A stretch of DNA of 64,000 nucleotides from Anaerovorax odorimutans (lineage in GTDB: Bacteria > Bacillota > Clostridia > Peptostreptococcales > JAAYPU01). The stretch spans positions 89,501 through 153,500 of the forward strand of contig JAENZQ010000003.1 of the NCBI GenBank assembly GCA_016841185.1, read 5' to 3'. Numbering within the stretch: the stretch's first letter is position 1; each line of letters opens with the position of its first letter. The translations under genes and the position numbers were made by a program. Positions 54,116-64,000 of this stretch are shown in pieces. The notes beneath the pieces were generated by a model, which was not told the DNA's origin, made no database searches, and worked only from the letters and a program-made list of their open reading frames with translations.

Positions 54116-55909
54116 TCAATCATTCCGTGTTAAAGGAAATACAATATTGACCGTTGTTCCTTTTCCTTCTTTACTATGGATTTCAACGTCTCCGCCATGT
54201 TCTTTCATGATCTGCTTTGCAATAGAAAGGCCTAACCCTGTTCCGCCTAAGGCTCTTGATCTTGCCTTGTCCACACGATAAAATCTTTCAAAAAGTCTGG
54301 GCAAATCCTCTTCAGGAATACCGATACCATTATCCTTGATGATGATTCTTGCTTCATATTCTGTCTTTATAGCGTCAATATCGATCCTGCCGCTTTCATG
54401 AGTATATTTGATGGCATTACTTAGGATGTTTAAAATTACCTGTTCGATACTGTCTTTATCAATGAAAACTTTTATCTCTTCATTTTTAAAAAGGCAATTC
54501 AGATATTGCTGTTTTCCTTTTGCATTGATCTGCATTTTTATAACAGCACCTTTAAGAACCTCTATTAAATTGCTTTCCGCTTTGTTCCATTTTTCTCTTT
54601 TGTTTTCCAATCTGGAAAGCTGCAGTAAATCTTTTACCAAACGGCTCATACGATCCGCTTCGCTTTCAACAACTGATAAAAATTGTTTCGCTACTTCCAT
54701 ATCGTAAAGAGCCCCTTCCAGCAAAGTTTCCGTATAGCTTTTTATGCTGGTAAGCGGCGTTTTTAACTCATGGGAAACATTGGCAACAAATTCCCGCTGC
54801 ATGTTTTCTATTTTTTGTCTTTCGGTAATATCCTGTATGATCATAACACTGCCGATATGATCGCCGTTTTCTTCTTTAAAGGGCGCATACCTTGCAAGGA
54901 AAGTAGAATTTTGATATTCGAAATTAATTTCTCCTTCCCAGTTTTTTGACTTGTTCTGTATCTCGGATAAAAGCAATTTTTCACTGTACTTTCCAATAAT
55001 TTCGTCATAAGGTTTGTTATTTATTTCATTTTCCGTTATAAAAAACATCTGTTTCGCAGCAGGATTGGCATGTATAATTGATCCATTGGTATCCACAGCA
55101 ATCAGACCATCTGCCATATATTTCAAAATGGTTTCTAATTTGCTTTTTTCATTGGAAATCTCGGACAAAGTATGATCCAGCTTCCCTCTTAGATAATTAA
55201 ACATTTCTGCAAGTCTTCCGATTTCATCATCGGATTTAACATTTACTTCTTGGCTGAAATCTCCCTTAGCCATGTTTTCCGCTTTTTCAGTTACATCGTT
55301 AATAGGAACAGTAATGCTTCTTGCAATCAAAAATCCAAGGATTATCGTAACAAACAATGCCAAAACAATGGCTCTTAAAAAAATAAGTTTGGATTCATCC
55401 AAAGCCTCATAAATATCGGTTAAATCGGCTCTCAGATATATCATACCTTTTACCATATCACTTTTTATTATCGGAAAAGCCATATTTTTTGTAGGGATCT
55501 GGCCTTCTTTCATTATGTCTTTTTCAGACATTTCACCTATAAAGCCATCCCTCAGCAAGTCCACATCTAATATATCTGATGCATTTCTATTTAATAAATT
55601 TTCATTATTGGACGCAATAATATTGAAATGATTATCAATAATGAATATTTCCTGTTGTACGCCTTTCAAATGCGTCTCAATATTACTTTGAATTTCATCC
55701 TCGTATCCAGTAAAATCATCGTATTCTTCAAAAACGCTTGCAATGCTGTTCTGGAAATCTATCAGATCTTCACGTACTGTATTTAAATGATAAGACTCCA
55801 GTTGCTGCAGTATAAAAACACCCGCTATGACCATGGCAATAAAGACTAACAGAAAATAAATGAAAATAAATTTCCACCGGATGCTTCTCCATCTATGAAT
55901 CCCTAACAT
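54116..55909 (-). CDS. walK: Cell-wall sensor histidine kinase WalK
   Basis: WalK senses envelope state and phosphorylates WalR. The 597-residue protein has two membrane helices (~11-31 and ~178-198) around an extracytoplasmic sensor domain, then HAMP (~198-250), PAS (~258-365), the dimerisation domain with the phospho-accepting histidine in FVANVSHELKTPLTSIKSY, and the ATPase with DNGIGIPEEDLPRLFERFYRVD and GGTGLGLSIAK. This is the WalK domain order. It follows walR after 3 bases. Confidence 0.93.
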   Translation of the reverse strand: MLGIHRWRSIRWKFIFIYFLLVFIAMVIAGVFILQQLESYHLNTVREDLIDFQNSIASVFEEYDDFTGYEDEIQSNIETHLKGVQQEIFIIDNHFNIIASNNENLLNRNASDILDVDLLRDGFIGEMSEKDIMKEGQIPTKNMAFPIIKSDMVKGMIYLRADLTDIYEALDESKLIFLRAIVLALFVTIILGFLIARSITVPINDVTEKAENMAKGDFSQEVNVKSDDEIGRLAEMFNYLRGKLDHTLSEISNEKSKLETILKYMADGLIAVDTNGSIIHANPAAKQMFFITENEINNKPYDEIIGKYSEKLLLSEIQNKSKNWEGEINFEYQNSTFLARYAPFKEENGDHIGSVMIIQDITERQKIENMQREFVANVSHELKTPLTSIKSYTETLLEGALYDMEVAKQFLSVVESEADRMSRLVKDLLQLSRLENKREKWNKAESNLIEVLKGAVIKMQINAKGKQQYLNCLFKNEEIKVFIDKDSIEQVILNILSNAIKYTHESGRIDIDAIKTEYEARIIIKDNGIGIPEEDLPRLFERFYRVDKARSRALGGTGLGLSIAKQIMKEHGGDVEIHSKEGKGTTVNIVFPLTRND

Positions 55910-55912
55910 ATT

Positions 55913-56608
55913 TTAAGGCCTCCTGAAATAATACCCTATTCCTCTTTTAGTCATAATATAATGTGGATTACTGGAATCATCTTCTATTTTTTCTCTTAAT
56001 CGTCTTATTGTAACGTCTACCGTACGGATATCTCCATAATATTCGTATCCCCAGACTTCCTCCAGCAACTTTTCTCTGGTAAAAACCTGGTTTTCGCTTT
56101 CTGCCAGATATTTTAACAGCTCAAATTCCCTTAGCGTTAATTCGATCACGTCGTTGTATTTTCTGACTTCATATTTGTTCAAATCTATTGACAAATTTCC
56201 AAAATCCATTTTTTTTGTTTCGGTTATCGTATCATTGACAAAATCGACTCTTCTCATATTGGCTTTGACCCTTGCAATCAGTTCCCTCATGCCAAAAGGT
56301 TTTGTGATATAATCATCCGCCCCAAGTTCTAAGCCCAAAACTTTATCCACTTCTTCTTCTTTGGCTGTCAACATCAAAATAGGTGTTTGTAAGGTTTCTC
56401 TGACTTTTTTACATATCTGGAAGCCATCTACTTTAGGAAGCATGATATCTAATATAATCAAATCGGCTTTAAAGGAATAGACTTTATTTAAAGCCTCCTC
56501 CCCGTCATATGCTGTTTCAACAGTATAGCCTTCTTTTGTAAGATTAAATTTAATAATATCCGATATGGCTTTTTCATCTTCTATCACAAGTATCTTTTTT
56601 TGTTTCAT
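55913..56608 (-). CDS. walR: Response regulator WalR
   Basis: A 231-residue OmpR-family regulator, typical for WalR, the essential controller of autolysin and cell-wall genes. Residues 1-120 are the receiver domain with the phosphorylated aspartate in LIILDIMLPKVDG (~Asp53) and LTAKEEE. Residues ~135-230 are the winged DNA-binding domain with LTLREFELLKYLAESENQVFTREKLLEEVWGYEYYGDIRTVDVTIRRLREK. The WalR-type pairing with a HAMP-PAS WalK kinase is clear. The upstream gene encodes a metalloprotease-like protein. Confidence 0.94.
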   Translation of the reverse strand: MKQKKILVIEDEKAISDIIKFNLTKEGYTVETAYDGEEALNKVYSFKADLIILDIMLPKVDGFQICKKVRETLQTPILMLTAKEEEVDKVLGLELGADDYITKPFGMRELIARVKANMRRVDFVNDTITETKKMDFGNLSIDLNKYEVRKYNDVIELTLREFELLKYLAESENQVFTREKLLEEVWGYEYYGDIRTVDVTIRRLREKIEDDSSNPHYIMTKRGIGYYFRRP

Positions 56609-56632
56609 TCTCTTCTCCCCTGTTCAATTATC

Positions 56633-57385
56633 TTAAATATTGATTTTCAAATTTTTCCCTTCACTTAAATATTGTAGCATATTATTCAGGTATTCAAAAT
56701 TATTTTCTTCTGCTATTGATTTTATAATCATAAAGGATGAATAATAGGCTTTGATTTGATCCAGATTCCTGAATTTATTTTTAAGCTCGTTAATGGAGTA
56801 CAGCGTTTCAAAAGAACTGTTTTTACCGATAACAAACCCGGTATATAGATATTCCGTATAAAGAGACATCCCTTCAAAAAACCATTCTTCATGATTCCCA
56901 TTGGTAATATCGTCTACAATATAGTGCGCCATTTCATGAATAACCGGGCCTTCCTTTTCAAAAATTTCTTTCATATTTTCTTTAGAATCGATCCATATTT
57001 CCGGAGACAGGATCTGTATGGTATTTCCTTTATACAGCCCCATAGGAACGCTCTTTGTTTTCTGAGAAGCCGTTTTCTTCATTTTCTCTATATCTGAATA
57101 AATAATAATCGGTATTTTGTTTTCAACTTGATAATCAAATTTTTCACTCAGTTTTTCATAATACTTTTCTGCTATATCTGCTGTCATTTCAGCTGCTTCT
57201 TCTTTTTCATACTTTATTATAAAATGCTCTGTTTCAATAGCCTCCATATTTCTTGAGGAAAATAGAAAATACTGCTGTTGAATTTTATTAATTAGTGTAT
57301 GTGTGATACCCCTTGAAGAAGAGCCCAACAGAATAAAAAGCAATAAAAAAAGTGCTGCAAAAATCTTGATACTTTTTCTTTTCAC
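56633..57385 (-). CDS. Peptidase MA-like metalloprotease, exported
   Basis: A 250-residue protein with an N-terminal membrane/signal segment (~8-25) and a metalloprotease domain with the zinc motif HEMAH (near residue 166) and the downstream glutamate in HEEWFFEGMSLYTEYL. This fits the peptidase MA-like (M1/gluzincin-related) families. The start is GTG, after a GGGGG ribosome site. It lies 25 bases upstream of walR on the same strand, so it may be part of that transcript and could act in the envelope. It is divergent from a subtilisin-like protease gene. Confidence 0.82.
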   Translation of the reverse strand: MKRKSIKIFAALFLLLFILLGSSSRGITHTLINKIQQQYFLFSSRNMEAIETEHFIIKYEKEEAAEMTADIAEKYYEKLSEKFDYQVENKIPIIIYSDIEKMKKTASQKTKSVPMGLYKGNTIQILSPEIWIDSKENMKEIFEKEGPVIHEMAHYIVDDITNGNHEEWFFEGMSLYTEYLYTGFVIGKNSSFETLYSINELKNKFRNLDQIKAYYSSFMIIKSIAEENNFEYLNNMLQYLSEGKNLKINI

Positions 57386-57552
57386 TTTTTTCCCCCTTAA
57401 TTTACTTTAGTTGTATCTCTTCAGAGGACTATTATAACATCTTGTATTCTTTTTGTAACATACACTTTATGGAACTACTGTTTTTTACTGCCTTTAACAA
57501 TCTTATTTTTTCAAACATATTATGAATTGAAAATAGTATTGGAGTGATCTTT

Positions 57553-58857
57553 ATGAATATAAGAAAAGCAAGATCCAAATTTGTCCATCCAATGGTTGCA
57601 GCACGCATTTCAGCAGGAACAAAACAATCGCTGCAAGTTATCATATATTCAAATAAAACAATAAATGAAATAAAAGATTGTGTGTTAGAAAAAAAGGGGA
57701 AAATAAAGTATGAACTTCCTTTTATTAATGCTGTGGCAGCAGAAATTCCTTCAGACAGCGTAGATCCCATTGCCCTTCATAATATGATAAAGTTTATCGA
57801 TGATGACAATAAAGTATTTAAAACAGTTGATATTGCAAGAGAATTTATGGGGTCAAATACGGCAAATGATTATGGATATACCGGCAAAGGTATCGGCATA
57901 GCTGTTGTAGATACCGGTGTAGCACCTCATAGCGATTTGATTAAACCAAAAAACAGGATCGTAGCTTTCAAAGATTTTATCAATAATCGGGAGTTTCCAT
58001 ATGATGATGACGGGCATGGAACACATGTGGCCGGAATCGCTGCAGGAAATGGTTTTTCGTCATCAAAGTATAAAGGAATAGCGCCTGAAGCAGATATCAT
58101 TGCCGTCAAGGCCCTGGATGAGACCGGAAGCGGTTCAACATCTGATATTTTAGCCGGTATCCAGTGGGTTGTAGACAACAAAGATAAATACAACATAAAA
58201 ATTTTGAATTTATCCCTTGGAACTCCTGCCGATACAACTTACCGGGAGGACCCTCTTGCAAAAGGCGCCGCTGCGGCTTCCAATTACGGGATTTGCGTAG
58301 TAACTGCAGCAGGAAACAGCGGACCTAATCGGCGGACCATAAATTCCCCTGGCATAAGCCCCTATGTCATTACAGTCGGTTCCATTGACGATAATCGAAC
58401 CACCTCATATGAAGATGTATTTGTAGCCGAATTTTCAAGCAGAGGCCCTACTTTATCAGGAGAAATTAAACCGGATGTAATGGCTCCGGGAGTAGATATC
58501 CTATCCCTCTCAAATAAAAACTTAAGCGGCTACACTTCACATTCCGGAACATCAATGTCTACACCGTTTATAAGCGGCGCCATAGCACTTCTTCATGAAA
58601 AAAATGGCAATATCAGTCCTGAACATGCAAAAAGAATAGTTAAAAGCACTGCGGTTCCCATAAGAGGAGAAGCCCGAATTGCACAAGGTGCAGGGGTAGC
58701 AAATATCACGAAAATGTTGGGTATAAAAAAAGTAGAAAATACGCCGCCTGTTATTGTTCCAAAAAAGCCGCCTAAATCGGAAAAGTTGAGAAAAACCGCA
58801 TCTCTTCCTTTTTCTTCCGATGACATGAATTTAATGTTTTTAATCTATCTTCTGTTA
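57553..58857 (+). CDS. Subtilisin-like serine protease (AprX type)
   Basis: A 435-residue S8 peptidase without a signal peptide, therefore likely intracellular. An N-terminal inhibitor-like propeptide (~25-75) precedes the catalytic core. The triad is Asp120 in VVDTGVAPH, His155 in DDDGHGTHVAG and Ser334 in SGTSMSTPF, with the oxyanion Asn255 in AAGNSG. The ATG (57553) follows GGAGTG. It is transcribed away from the peptidase MA-like gene and ends at a strong terminator; the C-terminal ~60 residues are variable and end in a hydrophobic tail. Confidence 0.92.
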
Positions 58858-58934
58858 TAGACATAGCAAAACTCACAAATTGGAAGTATAAGCCTAAGTA
58901 TAAGTTAAGATATAAACATTAGATGTTAGAAATA

Positions 58935-58964
58935 GCAAGGTTGAAGCATATGCTTCAACCTTGC
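58935..58964. repeat. Perfect 30-bp palindrome without loop
   Basis: GCAAGGTTGAAGCAT is followed directly by its exact reverse complement. It lies just past the subtilisin gene and before the main terminator at 58975-59010. Confidence 0.85.
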
Positions 58965-58974
58965 ACTTATAGTC

Positions 58975-59010
58975 AGAGGATGGGCACAGTCCATCCTCTT
59001 TTATCTTTTC
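58975..59010 (+). terminator. Rho-independent terminator of the subtilisin-like gene
   Basis: AGAGGATGG-GCACAGT-CCATCCTCT is a nine-pair stem followed by TTTATCTTTT. Confidence 0.85.
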
Positions 59011-59123
59011 TTTGTATTCTTTCATTAATCGAGAGTGCATCTTAACACCTGATTAGATCGCCACGTCGCTGTCGCTCCTCGCGACGACAAAATCAGAGTA
59101 TGGAGTATTAGGCACGTGGTTTT

Positions 59124-60842
59124 TTAATAGTTTACATAATTCAGCGGGTTTTGTGCTTTACCATTTACCTGCACTTCAAAATGGACATGAGGACCTGTAC
59201 TTCTTCCGGTGCTTCCAATTTCAGCTATTTTTTTTCCTTTGTAAACCTTGTCCCCTTTATTTACAAGAATTTTACTGCAATGCGCATAAAGTGTTGATTT
59301 ATTCTGACCATGATCGATAATTACCGTAAGTCCATAATTTCCTTTCCATCCGGTATAGGTCACGACTCCTCCATCAGCAGCCCTGATTGTAGTACCTGTA
59401 GCTGCCGCAATATCAATTCCTGAATGCATTCTTCCCCAACGAATGCCGAACCGGGATGTCAGTCTTCCTCTTGCAGGTTCATCAAAGGTGCCTGTCCCAA
59501 TTAATGGAGGTAATGCTTTTGTCCCCACCAATACAACTTGTGTCCGGGGTTCTTCTATAACCTTAGATTCCAATTCTTTTCTGGATGTTTCAATTCCATT
59601 TTGCCGTGTTATTTCAGCCAATATTTCTTTTTCTCCATACTTACCTCTTAGTTTAATTTCATTTTCACCTTTGAATAATGCACCGGTGTTTTCATAAGTA
59701 ACTTCATAAGGAATTCTTTCATAATATTTTTTCTTTTCCAGGCTCACAACAGTAACCAATGGCTTTGGAACAATCAGACTAATCTCCTGGCCAATCTGAA
59801 TTCTTTCAGGATTAACTGTTGGATTTGCTGCTTCCAGCTCTTCCGGGGTAATATTATATTTTTCTGCTATTGTCCAATAATTTTCTCCCTTTTTAACCTT
59901 ATAACTTTTTTCTTCTTTTGTTCCTTTAAGAACATATTTTAAAGAAGAATCAAAATCACTTAAAGTAGAAAGTCCTGTTTCTTTTTCTTCAATTGCCACA
60001 TTTTCAAGAAAATATATTTTTCCATACTCGATGGTTTCATCGTCTTCTTGTATATAAGTATTTTTGATTTCTTCCAAGAATTTTTCAGCTTCTTCTTTTC
60101 TGGAAAACAGAGCAACCTCTTCGCCGTTTATAAGAACCGAATAACTTTTAGCTTCAAGATTTGAAAAATATGTAAAGTGATTTAACAGCTCATCATCAGG
60201 CGTTATTTCCAATTTCAAGCTTCTTATTTGTTCAAATTTCAAATTGTCTTCATTGATAATAATATCCGCATCATAAGCGATGTCCAGCTTCTCATCCAAA
60301 AGATCTGTTAAATATAGTACACTCTCCGGATCTTTTACGATACCAATCTCTTCTCCATTAAAAAAAACTTTATATGCGGTCATATTGTCTAAGATATACA
60401 GGAAAGATAAAATGATCATGATAATAGAAAATGCTCCTGCAAATACTTTGATCTTAAATGATTTGCCGGTGCTTTTCTTCTTTTTTAAAAAAACTGGAAA
60501 CTTAATTCTTTCTTTTATAGAAAAAATATTCAGGGATCTAAAAATTTTCTTTGGGAAAATTTTTGATGCTTTTTCCCTTTTTAAAGACTTCGGGATTATA
60601 GAATATGACTGAATTTTGTTCTTAAGATTTTGATTGCTTTTTTTGATTTTATTAAGATGTGTTTTTTTTGCTTTTTCTTTTTTTATAGAAGAGTTTTGAT
60701 TTTCTTTGTATACTTCATTAATATAGCGGGCTTGAGTCCTTTTTTTTAGAGTCTCCTCCAACTTCTGGAATTGCCCACGTTTCTCTTTTTTCTCTTCGAT
60801 ATATTCGTTTATTTTATTGCTAATTTCTTTAAAATCTTTCAT
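59124..60842 (-). CDS. M23 peptidase with LysM and G5 domains, membrane anchored
   Basis: A 572-residue cell-wall endopeptidase. The N-terminal ~130 residues are cytoplasmic, very Lys/Glu-rich and probably coiled coil. A single membrane helix (~130-150) follows. The outer part has LysM (~325-370, SYKVKKGENYWTIAEKYNIT), a G5 domain (~373-450), and an M23 metallopeptidase (~465-572) with the zinc ligands His and Asp in RMHSGIDIAAATG, and HVHF. It most resembles spore/envelope LytM proteins such as SpoIIQ- and YabE-type fusions. The long positively charged cytoplasmic region is unusual for the family. Confidence 0.88.
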   Translation of the reverse strand: MKDFKEISNKINEYIEEKKEKRGQFQKLEETLKKRTQARYINEVYKENQNSSIKKEKAKKTHLNKIKKSNQNLKNKIQSYSIIPKSLKREKASKIFPKKIFRSLNIFSIKERIKFPVFLKKKKSTGKSFKIKVFAGAFSIIMIILSFLYILDNMTAYKVFFNGEEIGIVKDPESVLYLTDLLDEKLDIAYDADIIINEDNLKFEQIRSLKLEITPDDELLNHFTYFSNLEAKSYSVLINGEEVALFSRKEEAEKFLEEIKNTYIQEDDETIEYGKIYFLENVAIEEKETGLSTLSDFDSSLKYVLKGTKEEKSYKVKKGENYWTIAEKYNITPEELEAANPTVNPERIQIGQEISLIVPKPLVTVVSLEKKKYYERIPYEVTYENTGALFKGENEIKLRGKYGEKEILAEITRQNGIETSRKELESKVIEEPRTQVVLVGTKALPPLIGTGTFDEPARGRLTSRFGIRWGRMHSGIDIAAATGTTIRAADGGVVTYTGWKGNYGLTVIIDHGQNKSTLYAHCSKILVNKGDKVYKGKKIAEIGSTGRSTGPHVHFEVQVNGKAQNPLNYVNY

Positions 60843-61015
60843 CGTTCCACCACATATAAATAAACTTGTCTATTATTGTCTCTTAAATTCTATTATACAA
60901 TAATATCCTATCATTTAAATCATAAAATAAAATTCTTATATCATTTTATCTTTATTTTTTTAATGATATAATATACATTATTGATTAATCCCACAAAAAT
61001 CAAGGAGTATGACCC

Positions 61016-62314
61016 ATGAATTTCACAAAAGAAAAAATTGATTTTTATCTTATGGATACCCATATAGAAAATATGTTTATTAACGAATATATGCCTCTTG
61101 CAGATGGAAATTATGTCAAGGTCTATTTGTTTGCACGAATGTATGCCGATCAATCAGATACCATGTCCAACGAAACCATTGCCAAACATTTAAATCTGGA
61201 AGTAGAAGATGTTCTCAAGGCCTGGAACTACTGGGAAAAGCAAGGTGTTATCAAAAAACACAGGAAGTCTGAATCAAATCCTTTTGATTATGTCGTAGAA
61301 TTTATTAGCCTTAAACAGCTTTTTGCCGCAGGGAATACCGGATCTTCTGTTTCTGATCTGCATAAAAATAATTATTCACCTAATGATTTAGAAAAAGCTA
61401 TGCGAAACAATAATATTAAGCAAATGTTTGATCAAATCCAGAGCATTTCAGGACGGCCTTTTCAAGGAAATGAAATGTTTGAAATTTTAGAATGGCTGGA
61501 TCATTACAAAATGGACCCGGATTTAATTTCTCATGCTTATTCTTATTGCGTCAATAAAAAAAATAATAACAGTTTCAATTATATAGCCGGTATTATACGC
61601 AACTGGTATGATCATCATATCAAAACTATACAGGATTTGGAAAAGCATCTGGAAAAAACAGATTCCAGACACTCCATGTATAAGAGAATTCTCAGAGCTC
61701 TTGGTTTGAACTTCCGATATCCTACTGAAGAAGAGATGAGAATAATGGATAAATGGTTTGACCAATGGAAATTTGATTTACAGGCTATTTTAGAAGCTTG
61801 CAAGAAAACTTCCGGCATTTCAAATCCGAATATTAACTATATCAATAGTGTATTGAAGAACTGGCATGAAAAAAATATTCCACCATCAAAGGGCGGCCTT
61901 CAATCCAAGGCAGCAAAAGAAAATACCGGTAAGCCCAGGTATAATAAAAATATATTTAATGAATATGAACAAATCAGAAACAAAAATGAAAAGATTCATG
62001 AATCCAGAAAGTATAAAATATATGAGCAAATACCAAGAATAAGAGCCATTGATGAGGAAATATCAAAATGCAGTGTTTCCATTTCAAGAGTCGTATTGAT
62101 GAAAACCGATAAGTCAAAGGATGATGTCAAAAAGCTTAAAAGCCAGATCAACACCCTTCATCAGGAAAAAGCTTTTTTATTAACAGAACATAATTACCCT
62201 GCAAATTATCTGGATATGATTTACGAGTGCGAAGTGTGCAAGGACACCGGCCTGCTTCCCAGCGGCGAACACTGTTCCTGCTTTATCGAAAAGCAAAAAA
62301 AGGTGGATGAATAA
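61016..62314 (+). CDS. DnaD-family replication protein ending in a DnaC/DnaI-like N-terminal domain
   Basis: A 432-residue protein. Residues ~1-100 are the DnaD winged-helix N-domain (DFYLMDTHIENMFINEYMPLADG, SNETIAKHLNLEVEDVLKAWNYWEKQGVIKKH), and ~125-195 and ~220-292 are two DnaD/DnaB_2 helical domains. Residues ~312-428 match, from memory, the N-terminal domain of clostridial helicase loaders (DnaC/DnaI): a basic helical part with PRIRAIDEEISK, then a zinc site Cys405-x2-Cys408-x11-Cys420-x-Cys422. The frame then stops, and the AAA+ loader ATPase that should follow is absent. DnaD proteins remodel DNA at the origin and recruit the loader. Confidence 0.85.
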   Translation: MNFTKEKIDFYLMDTHIENMFINEYMPLADGNYVKVYLFARMYADQSDTMSNETIAKHLNLEVEDVLKAWNYWEKQGVIKKHRKSESNPFDYVVEFISLKQLFAAGNTGSSVSDLHKNNYSPNDLEKAMRNNNIKQMFDQIQSISGRPFQGNEMFEILEWLDHYKMDPDLISHAYSYCVNKKNNNSFNYIAGIIRNWYDHHIKTIQDLEKHLEKTDSRHSMYKRILRALGLNFRYPTEEEMRIMDKWFDQWKFDLQAILEACKKTSGISNPNINYINSVLKNWHEKNIPPSKGGLQSKAAKENTGKPRYNKNIFNEYEQIRNKNEKIHESRKYKIYEQIPRIRAIDEEISKCSVSISRVVLMKTDKSKDDVKKLKSQINTLHQEKAFLLTEHNYPANYLDMIYECEVCKDTGLLPSGEHCSCFIEKQKKVDE

Positions 62315-62370
62315 TAAATATTTTGAACTTTCCACAATACAAAACTGCATATTTATCGCTTTAGTATATA

Positions 62371-62400
62371 AAGGGTTTTGCATCACAATGCAAAACCCTT
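62371..62400. terminator. Bidirectional hairpin between dnaD-like and purA genes
   Basis: AAGGGTTTTGCAT-CACA-ATGCAAAACCCTT is a 13-pair perfect stem with a tetraloop; the two genes converge on it. T-rich sequence on both sides is modest. Confidence 0.75.
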
Positions 62401-62426
62401 AACTAATTGTTATTTTTTATTTATCT

Positions 62427-63758
<1,332 letters not shown>

Positions 63759-63786
63759 CTATATGATAATACCTTTGTCTTTCTTA

Positions 63787-63999
63787 CTACTCTTCTTTTT
63801 CAGGGCTGAAGCATTGATTCAAGTCCTTAATAATATTATCAATATTTGCCTCATACCCTTTGACTGCTTCTGAAAGCGTTTCTCTTTGTGCCGCTGGGCA
63901 TCCTGAACAGTTTAAACCATGCTTTTTTAATATTTCAGCAAAACGGGTATCCAATTCCAGAATTTCTCCAATCAACATGCCCTCCGATATTTTTTTCAC
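63787..63999 (-). CDS. DUF1858 protein
   Basis: A 70-residue protein of the DUF1858 family: MLIGEILELDTRFAEILKKHGLNCSGCPAAQRE-like text, with the family CxxC. The family is found fused or next to anaerobic iron-sulfur or disulfide enzymes and is assumed to bind a cofactor or partner; its role is not established. The visible start is GTG at 63997-63999; the window ends one base beyond, so the ribosome site and any upstream start cannot be seen. Confidence 0.75.
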   Translation of the reverse strand: MKKISEGMLIGEILELDTRFAEILKKHGLNCSGCPAAQRETLSEAVKGYEANIDNIIKDLNQCFSPEKEE

Positions 64000-64000
64000 T

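Overview
This window comes from a low-GC, endospore-forming, anaerobic member of the Clostridia (Bacillota). The evidence is the set of sporulation and germination genes (spoIIR, sleB, ypeB, yabP, yabQ, SPOCS/LysM and SpoIID-like proteins), walRK, a leucine T-box, and strictly anaerobic enzymes: a tungsten aldehyde:ferredoxin oxidoreductase, 2-hydroxyacyl-CoA dehydratase-type iron-sulfur proteins and a fermentative thiolase. The genus cannot be read from the sequence. I see no rRNA, tRNA, CRISPR array, prophage or insertion sequence; most genes look chromosomal and vertically inherited.

Layout. 1-13 kb: an SLH-domain surface protein cut by the window edge, pyrG, a C-terminal processing protease, a DUF1934 protein, a ddl gene broken by three in-frame stop codons, then the forespore/germination set ypeB, sleB and spoIIR, then a GntR regulator with ispE and a SPOCS/LysM protein. 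13-25 kb: veg, a SpoIID-amidase fusion that lacks its catalytic residues, thiolase, a lipoprotein, several single genes, surE, a lone prepilin peptidase, an FAH-family hydrolase and an MbfA-like ferritin/VIT1 iron transporter. 25-33 kb: a sirtuin, a two-gene DNA repair/modification pair (radical SAM protein plus partner) with two LexA (SOS) boxes in its promoter, a two-gene 2-hydroxyacyl-CoA dehydratase-like system with a fused activase, and an ECF vitamin transporter component divergent from a MocR/PdxR regulator.

33-41 kb holds the most coherent system: a six-gene operon for a tungsten aldehyde oxidoreductase with its ferredoxin subunit, a MoaD-like protein and three NuoE/NuoF/NuoG-like flavin/iron-sulfur subunits, preceded by a sigma-54 activator gene. 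A -24/-12 promoter and three copies of a 15-bp palindrome lie in between. The subunit set is that of NAD- and ferredoxin-linked electron-bifurcating aldehyde oxidoreductases.

41-48 kb: a leucine operon (leuA-cimA-leuC-leuD-leuB) behind a T-box leader with a clear promoter. 48-64 kb: housekeeping and cell-envelope genes (DUF951, cvpA, ksgA-rnmV, divIC, yabQ, yabP, walRK with a PH-like protein and a peptidase MA-like metalloprotease, a subtilisin-like protease, an M23 peptidase), a DnaD protein that ends in the N-terminal domain of a helicase loader but has no loader ATPase beside it, purA and a DUF1858 protein.

Intergenic DNA is unusually patterned. It carries dispersed copies of word-like repeats (heptamer ACCTCTA arrays, hairpin-bearing repeats) and a family of possibly structured elements found upstream of several genes.
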